DNA of 64,000 nucleotides from Symsagittifera roscoffensis (lineage: Eukaryota > Xenacoelomorpha > Acoela > Convolutidae), in assembly GCF_963678635.1 (NCBI RefSeq), contig NC_087071.1, forward strand, positions 16,243,613-16,307,612, read 5' to 3'. Made by a program: the position numbers and the translations under genes. A model generated the notes under the pieces. It made no database searches. It had not been told where the DNA came from and was given only the letters and a program-made list of their open reading frames with translations. Positions 28,001 through 40,000 of this stretch are shown here, one piece after another (the stretch's first letter is position 1; the number at the start of each line of letters is the position of its first letter).

Positions 28001-31000
28001 TGAACAAATTATTGAACAGCCCCATACCACCGCTTTTCAATCTCAAAATAATAATTTTTTTAGCCCACGATGAGCCGCCAACTTGGATCACTCCATCGAT
28101 CAAATTCCCATCCAACCAACCTTACCTCTTCAATCCCAATAATACCACTTTTTGCTTTTCCGCCACCCGATTTTCCATCTAGCAATGTAACATCAGGCAT
28201 GAATTCCGACACTAACTCACAAATTTCAGTTTTATACTCCATCTCACAACTAAATAACCCGAATATTGAAACCCCCGACGAATTTGCCGACTCAGAACCA
28301 TCTCCATCCAATAATTTCCATAACCCTTCTCATTTTTCTCAACCTCCTTTTCAACCCATATTGTCAAATAACCCTGACCCAATCACTCCTACACCCTCTT
28401 ATGCTTCCCAAGTTACCCCAACCTACTCCTCATACCATTCTGACCAATCATCTCCAGACACCCCCCGAATCTCCCCAGAGCTAGACAATTTTATTACCCT
28501 CCAACAACAACCCTACCACCTTAACACCCCGACCATAAACCAAATCTCCTCCACTACCAATTCATCCAATCCCCCTACACCCTCTTCAAATTATACCGAA
28601 TCATTAGCACCATCATCCACATCAACTGAATCCTCACTCAACACTAATAGAGCTTACCGCACTTTTAAAAGAAAGTTCCCCAACCACCCTTTCCCAGCAA
28701 AACCAGGAACAGCCCGTGAATACATCAACCACCCCCAACATACTAACACTAGAGAATTTTTAGCCATCACTTTACCCTCATTTCCACAATACACCTTAAA
28801 CACCCCTCATGACGCTAACGAAACACGCAACTTTGTAGACGAATACGTTTTAATGCCCACTCTCTCTTGGACCTCATACTATCATTTCACTAACCCTTTT
28901 TGCTTACCTTTAACCAACACTTCCATCGATATAGACCGAAACAAAGACATGCTATATCGACTAACTACACCACTCACCGCTAGACAATTTACTTACGTTG
29001 GATATAAAAAATCACTAAAAATACACACTGCACCTAGAGCTAATGAATATACACTAGAATACTACGATCACAACATCATCAGAGCTAACCAAGATCAATT
29101 CTTAGACGACGATCGCTTCGCTAACCCACAAATCACCGAGAAATTTTTCATCAAGACACCATATGTATTTACACTAAACATCTTCGACCGAAAGTTTGAT
29201 CACATTATTTCAGAAGCACTAACAAGCACACAAGCGTACGAAAGTTTTAAAGAACGCTTCCAAATCTTTTCACTAACCTTTCATTTCCTTGCACCACACG
29301 AAAGAGATCTACACTGCTCACACGATATTATGTTGCGAACTAAACAAACACATACATACAGTTACTATCGTTTCATCCAAAATCACTTTGACCTTCACAC
29401 ACCCTCTAGACAACCACACCATCGCTTTCAATTCATCAATTCAAAATACACTTCACCGTATTTCCTAAATTTCACATATTGTATTAAAGACACTAACCTT
29501 CATGGTATTCTTCGTAATTATGACCCCATAACCCAAATGTATATTTTCTGCCCCATCACCAAGACCTTCAACGCAGAAGAATCCCGACCCTTCCTTATCC
29601 CGCACGAGTTTGTACAGCCTATAGAGATCCCAATTTTAGAATTCATCCACAACACTAAATTTAACCACAAATTATATAACTTAATCCAAAACACACCTTA
29701 TGAGTTTGCAGTAGGCACTGAAGAACTAACCACTATTAAGGCACTTCAATTGCTTTGGCCACTGCTTCAAACTAAAAATATCATCCGCATCTTAGCTAAA
29801 CTACTAACAACTTCAGAACTAATTCACGATATCTTCCCCCACGGTTTTTTCCCCGACGACTAACAGGTAAGTATGAATTAAATGAATATTACTAACTAAT
29901 TAAAATATAGAAAAACTCACCATTCTTTATTCATGTTTTCTTTAGATTTTTAGCCTTCATCTTCGATCATCTGAAAAATTCACAAAAGAAAAATAAAAAA
30001 TAGCAAACTTCTTCAAAACTGTTTAAGAACCTTTTAACTTTTGCACCAACAATTCAATAAATATAATACCAATGCAGTAAATTAATTTATAAAATTTTCC
30101 CCTAAAAAGCAGTAAATCTACATATGATGAAAATTTGTATCTTAAAATTCCCCCATTACTAGCAGTAAATTTCCAAATTCTATGCAGTAAATTAATAAAA
30201 TGCAATTGCAGTACTAACCTTTTGATATTTTCATTCATTCGCACAGAAATTCTATCCACACTCGCACAGCTCGCCCACGAAGAATTGTTTAAAATAATGA
30301 ATTTCAGTTTCAAGTTTTCACACTCAACAACTCTAACAAATAATAACAAGTTTCAAACTTTCCTTTAACCCGGTTGGAAAGGAATCATATACTAAACAAA
30401 ACTAACCAACGCAGCTTACTAAATACCACAAATCATAAAATAACAGCATGACTAAGAAAAGGAAACCAACGGTACCCAAACCGGATTAACCCAGTTTAAA
30501 ACTGGATAATTTATTCTTTTGAAGACTATTACAAAGTCTTAGAAAGAAATAATAAAACACAAAAAAGTCGAAAGACAAACCCATAACACAAACAATTTGC
30601 TTTTTGGAAAAAGTACATAACCAACAAGACATAAGTAAGACCACAACAAACCCAACATAAAACGTTGTCACATAACAGGACCCCTCACAAAAACCGCATG
30701 AAATCATACTCCCACACCTGGCCTAACCCACCAGGAAAGGACGTCCTGAGCATGCTCTATAGCCGGCCTAACCCACCGCGCTACATCCACGCTTTGTGAC
30801 CACACCTTTATTTTTAATAAGAGCTACTCAAGGGTGAGTAACTCTTCAAAATAACCAAACTAAAACAAAAAGCTTTTGTGAAAACAACTAACTAAAATCA
30901 TAATTAAAAAATATTAAATTAATAAAAGTTTTATAAAATGTAAAATCACATGATGCAATATATAGATCAGAATACAACACCAAGGACGAACATCAAAAGA

Positions 31001-34000
31001 CAAGACGACCTCACTACACTCGAGAGAGAATGACCAACTACAATCGATATGCCGCTCACAATCACAACTCAAAGGATTTAGAGTACGACTGGACTTCGCA
31101 GAAAAGGACTTCATTGAACTAGACCAATGACCACCTCGATGTTCAAGTATACGTACAGATCCGAGTAGCCAGGCATCCCCTCCACGCACAACCTCCACGC
31201 CATTCCCGAGCTAGACCAAACACAAAAGAAGTTCTATCCAAAGAACAGAAAAACCTGACATAGCCAACCATTCTGAAACCAGAATTGATGCTGTTGCAGA
31301 GACTCAGTCGTTGTCACAAGAAGAACACAACGTCTTGTGTCCTCAATTCCAGATCCCTGGAACTTCCTTAACAAAAAGGAAACAAAAGAAAAATGATGTT
31401 CGCCAAATACCAACGTCCATCATCCATCCTTGAACTACAGAAGAACTGTTCTAAAAAACTCTGTAAAACCCGGATGGGTGGAACCTGATCTAAACTATAT
31501 TTTATGATTGGATAAATTAAATGTTTTACCAATGTAAAGTATTTAATATTAACCAATCATGATCCATCTAACTAACAACCCACTTATTTGTAAGTGCTGA
31601 AGTTACTTGTAATTTCAGCACCAGAGAGATTTGAATTTAACTTAGAAATTAGTTGGACTCTCCCGAGCACTTCAGCAGCCGCAATAAACCAGTATACCCT
31701 AGATCTATTGAGCCTAGCAGAGACTAGTTAAACAACCTGAGACTAGATAGTATAAGAGTAAGATTAGGATCGGTATTAGACTAAGAAGTTGCACGAATCT
31801 ATCCGGCCGAAAATAAGATAGCGTGACGAGCAGACGGTGTACCCTATCCGAAATTACTCTATGAGTTAAACCTCGGTCCTAACTCAAATGTCTGTCGTCT
31901 TCAGATGGATCTGGTGCTCGTGTCCGACGCCAGAGTCAGTCACAATTCGTAGTCGAATCCTCCGATTATCTGTGACAGTCGTCTCGGTTGTTATCGTGTT
32001 TGTGTCTGTGAATGTTGACTGTACAACTTGCATAACTACACCCTCTTTGAAGTAGCTGAATGGTTTGAAAAATATTGAATACTCTAAAACAAAAACAAGG
32101 CAACCACGTTTTAAAAAGTATAATTGAATTAATTTAATAGTTATTGCGTTAAAAGCAGCCTTAATTTAGCTCACAAAAGTCCGAAAGCATATGTGTTTGG
32201 TTTTAGTATGCGCAAGATTTTTTTTTTGGGGGGGGGGGGGGGGTTGAAGGGGTGTTTGGTTTGTAAGTTTTCCTCCCAATTGGTATATTGGTTTTCACCC
32301 AAAAAATTTCAACAGCATCCTTTTTGGCGATGAAATGGCAATTTAACTCAAATCGAAACATTCTCGTCTGAAAAAAAGTATTCTTTCAGATGCTATGCAA
32401 AACTACTGGCATTATTGTTTTTCTTAAGTAATTTCAACTCCAAATTCTGACAAAAATATTCTGACATCAGAAACAAGTTTTCAGTACAAGTCATCCGAAG
32501 AAATTAATTGTGCGCACTCAAAATTATCATATATTGCTAAAAGCTTGGTCAAGATTACCGAAACTTCGACTAATTTGGACTTTGACTAAAATTGGCTCTC
32601 CCCCTCCCCCCCCCCCCACCTCTAATGAAAATCAATTTTATGGTGCATCGACTGGTTTTACAAGGTTGAGTTTGCTGACCAAATATGTTCATCATGGTTC
32701 AGTTAACCCGCATGTCAATTGTCATAAAAATCGGATAGAGCAAACAATAAGTACTATTGTAAAAACTCGCAGGTCGGGTAGGGGGGACGAAAATTAACCT
32801 TCGCCTGCAGTTAAGCCCGAGATGTCAATCTCCGAAGCTGTGATGTCCACGTCGCAAACCCCTCCGGGCGAGTTTACACACAGACCATCCCGCGGTACAT
32901 TCCAAATATGGTAGTTGTCCCCTACACCCTCCAGCGTCCAGTTAAAACCTAGAGTTTTCTCGTACAATTTCCTGCCGACCACTTCGACTCGGGCGGGTGA
33001 AAGTGATTCCAGTATTTTTAAAGGGAAATGTAGATCGAACTTTCCTTGGTAAAGAGCACTGAAATAAAAAACACATATCTTCGGCCAGAAAATTTCACAT
33101 TTAAATCAATTTTAATGTTTCAAAACAGCTTTTACCCGAAAATTTTCCGTTAGTGTTTGTCATAGAAAACGAAAACGAAAACCAGAAAAAAATTTATCAA
33201 AAATGAAAAAACTGTCAAATGCAAAAAAAAATATCATCAGATTTTTTGGTTGGTATTACTAGCGGATGATATCGATTAATTCACTGTGCCATCTGCTCCA
33301 TCCGCGTCACGTGATCTAACTAATACCTCAATATATCAGCGCTGAAATAAATTTCGATTTCTTAGAATTTGTCTGCAATGAGTTCATGTAATAAGTTTTC
33401 AACTAGGTACTATCTGTAACGTTTACAGCCGAAAATGGAACCCGTTACCCTTCGATTGAGATAAGTGTTGTCGATGCCATTTAGTGAAAAGATTGAAAAA
33501 CGACGGAATTTTTTTATCTAGTTGGTAAAACACGTGTAAGTGTTGGTTAGCCTTGCTAAAATTGATCTGTTTTCTTGAGGCGTTCACTTTGCTAAAAGTT
33601 TGTACCAAAATCTTTCCTCTTGAAAATAGTTTAAAATTTTCCCTCTAAAACTAACAGCTTAGAATCAATACTGTAAATTCAACTGCAAACTTTGAACTTC
33701 TTCTTTAGCAGTGTTTGATCTTCTCCAAAAAAGACGACAACAAATATAATAGAACAAAGCATTGGCGTCTATTTTCCGGAAAAAAACCCACAGCGCAAAA
33801 TTTTTTAAATAGAAATCTGAGTTCATTTTACATAAAATGAAAGAAAGTCAGCAATAAAATCAGTCTGCTTAGGACAACCTAAAACAGTTGTGGATTTAGG
33901 GGGTGGGCAGGGGGCGGACGCCTTCTTTCCCTCAGGGATTGGACCCCCTGCCGACCCAAAGGGTCCTCCCTTTGATACTTTTGAAGAAATCCCTTTTTGG

Positions 34001-37000
34001 CCTACCGACCCTAAACATTTTTCTAAAGGCCAATATATACTAACTTAGAGGGTGAGCACGCGCCAAAAAAATGCGATGGATGGTAAAATTTTCCAAAAAG
34101 TGTCCAAAAACGGTTTTTTGACCTGTTTTTTTAAAAATTTTGTTCCTGCGGCGCAGAATTTTTGGTCAAAACAGCGTCTTTTTAGTGCTTTAGGAGAGCT
34201 CGGAAAAATCAATTTGATCGACCTGAAAAAAAGTCGTCAAATGTTTCGATTTTTTTTTTGAAAATATGCCCCCTCCCCCTCGAGAAAATCCTAGATCCAC
34301 CCCTGACTTAAAGTGCTTTGTTTGCCTGAGATTTTTTTGTTTTTTACTTCGCATTAGATTGGTCTCCATTATATCATCCACTTTTCAAAGGCGTGCTTGA
34401 CATCAAGCCGTCAGGACTTCAAAACGAATCGTATTGTTAGGTACTTCAAGCCGATTATTTTGTCAAGAAATTGTGAAATATCTTGATTTGAAAACTGTTT
34501 TAAAGAAATTTTCAACTTCATTAGCTTGATTTACAAATTATTGGCTTTTTCATAATTTTCGAGTGCCTTATTGATGTTTAGGAATATTCAAAATTTTAAA
34601 TTTTTATTTAGTGTTGATGGGGGTTTTTCTTGTGTATAATTTATGCATATCAAAATTCTGCTGATCTAACTATCTGATGCCACTCTTAAATAGTGCATTG
34701 TTATGAAGAACGCTTGTGATGAACTAAACTTGCCTAATTTTTTCAAAGTAAACATTTTATTGATGGAAGTTTAACGTTTGAGGTGTTTGTAATGCTTAAG
34801 CTTCGGCTTGAAGTCCCTTTTCGGCATGACGTCAAGTGTTGGGTGAAGTCCCATTTGTACCAAGGTTCATTTGTACCAAACTGAAAAATTGGTCCCATTT
34901 GTAGCAAAATTTTTCAACTCTATTTCTGATTGGTCGAATTGTGAGCCCACGAATTATAACATTAATTTTCTACTGTTCAAACGGAAGAAAACTAAACAGT
35001 AGAATACTGACCACCGCAGTCGCGCCAACGGATTGCAAGCTTGCAAACAGAGAGTAAGATTCTATACAAAAATTAGAGCCGTTTATCGCCGAAAAGCGGC
35101 GACGCGCGCATAACACGCCTACCGGCGAACTCAAACCAAGAGTTTAAAATAGTCAGCTTAGTAGTCTTTGGCCAATTGAATATTTTTGTACTAACGCGGT
35201 TAATTTTTTTTTGGTACAAATGCGACTGATTTATCAACTTTTGGATACCCACTGGCTGTTGTCCTAGACCCAATTTTAAGAAGGTAGTGCGATTGGTTTT
35301 TTTATCCCCTTACGAGAACACTAATTCTAACTGCAATTAAAATGATATAGGAAAACTGAACGCAAAAGAATTCATTACCCTTGATCATTACCCTTGATCT
35401 TGAAAAGAAAGAAAAAAATGTTTTTCGCCAAAAAAGAGAATAAAAAATAAGAGATAATACATTAAGCTATTTTTCACTATTTAGCAAGAAAATAATAAAT
35501 CACGCATTCACCAAAAGTTTCAAAAAAACACATTATCGAACCAAACAAAAGTCGAGAATATTGTAAGATACACTTTGAGATCAGGGGCGGATCTAGGATT
35601 TTCTCGAGTGGGGATTTTCAAAAAATTTTTGAGCACCGCAGGCAAATTTCAAAAAAAAGGGCAAAAAAGCCGTTTTTGGGTTTTTTTTTGGAAAATTTGG
35701 CGCGCGCTCCCCTCAAAGTTGATATATATTGGCGCCGAAGGCACCTCTAGAAAAATTGTAGGGTCGGTTGGCCAAATCCGCCCCTTTTTGAGATGTTTCT
35801 CATTTTTGTCAACGAGTTCTTGAACTATCAATTCATTATCCTTACGGGCTTATTGGTTAACAGCTGTTTATGAGCTAGTTATACAGACCTTTTTTTTAGA
35901 AACATTTGATTTTTTTTTCTGATCTACTGCACATTGGATAACCCTTACGAGAAAAATGATCACCATGAGAAGAAAAAAATCACAATAGGAGCTGAAGTCT
36001 CACCGAATCATGACGCTATATTTCATTCCTGGGATGAGATTGGCGAAGACGTATCTCCTTGTTTCTGGGGTCACACTTCCATCTACAACTGTATCTGCAG
36101 ATTTATTCTCAAACTGACCTCGATGTTCGAGATTAACCAGGGTTGTTTCTTGAAGGTCCTAAAAATGGGCAACAAGTTTTGCCTTTTACTGAAGCTTGGT
36201 TCAAAAAATAACTAACGTTATACTTAACAACCTCTAAAAGAACTGCTGCAGTTCGCAAAAACAAATTAGAATGATTATTACAGGTTTCCAAAAAGTAGTT
36301 TTAGAGACTCAAAGATTCAGAGCTTTAACTGAAAAACTCTCTGCTTGTTAACCCCCCCTTGTTTAAATCTCAGTTTTTAAATCCTCAATTAAATTAGAAC
36401 TCAGTAACATTTTGTACTTTAACGAAGCTTCGATCCATTAAACATCTTAGCAAAATGTTGAAGAAATTTTGCAAGAATCTGTCACAGCAACTTATGTTTA
36501 ACTCAAATAAGTTTTTTTTTCAAAAATAATTATTCTTTATCGGCAAGTTTAGACCCTAGAAAAATATTTGAAAAAATACGCTAAGGGTGTTATTGCTTTA
36601 CAGGCTGCTTTTTTGGGAGAAAATAAAAAGAAGCAAAATGAAAATATTCGAACAATGAAACTTACAATGAGGAATCTGGTCTGATCTCCATCAGTGTCGG
36701 ATGGTTCTTTCCAGGCAATGACTAATTCATAGATGGTAGCTGAGTCCACCCAGATGTCCAGACACTGACTTAGTTCACTGGTAGTGTTTGGACAGCCTCT
36801 GGGAAAGGGGCCATGGGTTCGGTGGATCCAGATACCTCCAGGGGTGTTACCTGTAAGCAAAAGCAAATTTGCCCGAAATTCCAGAATCCGGAATAATTTA
36901 TTTTATAGCATATCTAAGTTTTTATTGAAAAGTTTTTAAAAAACTTCGTTATGTACTTTGGATTCAATCTGGCTTTATTTTCATTATCTTTATTTTCATT

Positions 37001-40000
37001 TTTATTTTCAAAAACTTTGGATTCAATCTGGCTTTATTTTCATTTGCTTTCTTGCCTCTTATTTGCCACTGCGTTGAACATCTGTTTTAAACACAATTTG
37101 CTAAACAAAGCAAATTGTGTTTGCTAAACAATTTTTTTCTCTAGATTCTCTTTACATAACTGAATCATACTTTTTTTTACTCTTTTAGGTTCATCAACTA
37201 AATCAATTCGAATAAAGGTGAAAGGCATCCCTTTGAGTTCAGGCCAGGGGCAGATTTAGGAAGGGGAACGCTCAGTAGTATTGTATCGTGTCCCGGATCC
37301 TAAGGGGGGGGGTCCTTCCTAAGGGGGGGGTCCTCACGTAAAGCAAAATCCTAGGAAAGGGGTCCTTAATTTTTTGGAGGACCCTCATCCTAGGATTTTG
37401 TAAACGAAAGAGATTTTCCACCCAAAAAGCAGAAGACCCCCTACTTAGGATCTTGCTAAGTTTAGCTTAACAACAAGGGACACGATACAAAAATCTTTCT
37501 AATTCCAAATTTTGGGGTCCTAATTATTGGTCCTGATTAATTATATGAATCATATTAATTGTTATGCTTGTTTAGGGTAAATGAACTTTCGACCTAGTTG
37601 AAATTTGTTAGTGAACGGGGAATTGACTTTTATGGTATATAATAAAAATTCGCCGGCCATTTTGGCAGCGTAGCTTAACTGTTGGCAGCAGTAAACTAAT
37701 TCCTTAACTTGACCTAAATTTTATGGTGAAAAGGCAGTAAATTGAAATTACTCTCAAAAGGCGGCGGCCGTTTCTGGGCAAAATATACCAAATGATAAAA
37801 TTGTCAAATTTTGAAATAAGAAAAATGAAATTAGAGGGAACTTGGTGTACTGAAGATATTGATAATGAACATTTACAATTAAGAGTGTTTTCAACCGCAG
37901 AAAAAAACTCATTTTTCAAATTATGTAATGAACGCTACGTCGTCTTCCTCGAAAGGGCAAAGGAAATTTCAAAGAAAGAATACGAGTTGATTTTCAAAGA
38001 ACAATTTTATTTGAGTGAGCTTCAACAAATCTCTTGGTGCATTTCTACAAAACAAAAGTATGGCACTGTGAGCGATTTGAATATTGCTGATTATGAAAAC
38101 GTTTTCGACTATTCGTTTGACTTTAACTCATTATGGGTTGATAAAGACTTGGAGAGAAAAATCCGTCTATGTTTCAACAAGCTATCAAAATACAAAAAAC
38201 TTCCGGTGGTTTATTTAATTATTTACCACCGTTATCTTAATGAGTCTAAATGGTATTTGCAAGGTCACTTTTATTTCCACTGGCTTGAAATTCAGCAGGT
38301 TGGAGAGGTGTTGGAAAAAATAAATAATGAAATTGCAAAAAAGCAGAGTAACTCCTATTGATTTGAAAATAATTCACGAAATTTATACGTCTTTGAAACA
38401 AACTTATCCTGATAATTCTAACCGACGCAACTATTTTCTAGCTGCATGTTCTCTGTTTTTTGTTAGTTCTGATAACCTTAACTACGACATTTTAATTAAG
38501 TTGAGACCTTATGGTGGCTTGATTGGTATTGATAACTCTTCCTTGGACAAATATTTGAAAAATTCCAAAATTTTACGATTGCACGCTATTTTGCACGATG
38601 CGGCCGGATTTATACACGAATTTTATCAACAGGGTCCCACGTACTGTTACATGTTGCCCTGGAACTGTAACAACAGCTTATTGGGACATTTGAGTGGAAT
38701 AGCGTTCTGCCTTTTCATTAAGTTGAAAAAACCAGAAGTTTATCATTTACTAGAATGCTAGGCGAGAGATCAGTTGTGCTTGACGTGGAAGGCTTTCGTT
38801 ACAAGAAAAACGCCTTTGTGGTTAAAGAATTAGCAATAACAACTTCAGACTACAGCGATCGACTCATTTTCCTACCTCCAGTGAATTTCAATATACTACC
38901 AAAGCTTGAACAAAAAGCTTACAACTGGTTAACTAATTATTTACACGGTCTCCATTGGGAAAACGGTGATTATCTTTATATAAACTTGAATCAAATACTT
39001 CAGAGTTTTGTGCTGAGAAATCCTGGTGCCGTTTTTTACGCTAAAGGAAAAGAAAAGACAGAATTTTTGGCCAAGTACTTGGACCGAAAGATTGAAAACC
39101 TAGATGATTTGGGCTGTCCTCGGGTTGAAAACTTATATTTTAAAAATTATCCAAGTTGCAATAAACATATTCCACATTACAACTCCAGGAATCATTGTGC
39201 CTTGAAGAAAACCAAGGTTTTTTATGATTGGTTGAAAAATGAACAACAGCGAGAGATCAGCGAAAGTGGAGACATACCTATCACAAAATTCAATGCTTTG
39301 TGCGTGGATGACTCCAGAGGGTGATATTAAAATTTCATTAACGAGAATAGAGCGTATTGATTGCAGTGGCCAAATTGTTCAGAGGAAGGAGCAAATAATA
39401 ATTTCCGAAGAAGAGTTGTCTACGTTGAAGAGGTTTTTTCCAGTTATTGATCAATTTGTATACTTCCAGAGATTCAAGTTTATCAGAAATGTTAGCCAGC
39501 AAGCGAGGAGTATGTCTTCCCGAACTAGTCTTAGTACCCAAACGTCAGCCAGGAGTTCAGATGGATCTAAACAGCAGTGAATTGCCAGATGAGATTAAGA
39601 CGATTGTGAAAGAGGATACTGTGAAGAAAATAATGTACTACAAAAAAACCGCAAATATCCCAGCAAACTTTGTTTTAGAAATGCATGACATAAATGATAG
39701 AGATTTCACACGTTATGAAATTTTTTACTGTTCTCAAAAGTAATTTAATTTTTTACAAGCTTCATTCGCAGAGAGAAAAAGTCTAACGCAGTCTGTAGAA
39801 TAAATAGTTTCTCAAATGTCAGAAGCAACAACAGCAGTAGATGAACCTGACGCAACATTAGTAACAGAGTTTGTTTATAACGAGACAAACAGTGAAAAAA
39901 AATCATGGAAGTTTTGTAACAATGTAACTTTGCCAAGGTCTGAAGTAGTTTTTGTTGCGCAAATGGTAGTAATTCTAATTTTACTAACTTTCTGCATTCT

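Larger units (their letters stand above)
12985..31886 (+). mobile_element. 18.9-kb retrovirus-like Ty3/gypsy LTR element inserted in host exon 6
   Basis: 408-bp LTRs start TGGAACC and end AACTCA. I see one difference (T at about 13040 versus G at 31534). AATG flanks both sides (12981-12984, 31887-31890). Order on the plus strand: leader, small ORF, gag-protease-RT-RNase H-integrase, two small membrane ORFs, an ATG-less ORF, an env-like ORF, a 597-residue ORF, 3' untranslated DNA. The integrase-last order and the DD35E spacing fit Ty3/gypsy and retroviruses. The near-identical LTRs mean a very recent insertion. The element is unusually long and gene-rich for this group. It is antisense to the host gene. 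Confidence 0.9.

Noticed and set aside
27638..28311. Antisense frames across the env end and the 597-residue ORF
   Set aside because: Shadow frames opposite well-supported genes, with no domain.
30914..31198. 94-codon minus-strand frame near the 3' LTR
   Set aside because: No domain, and opposite to the element's sense strand in non-coding DNA.
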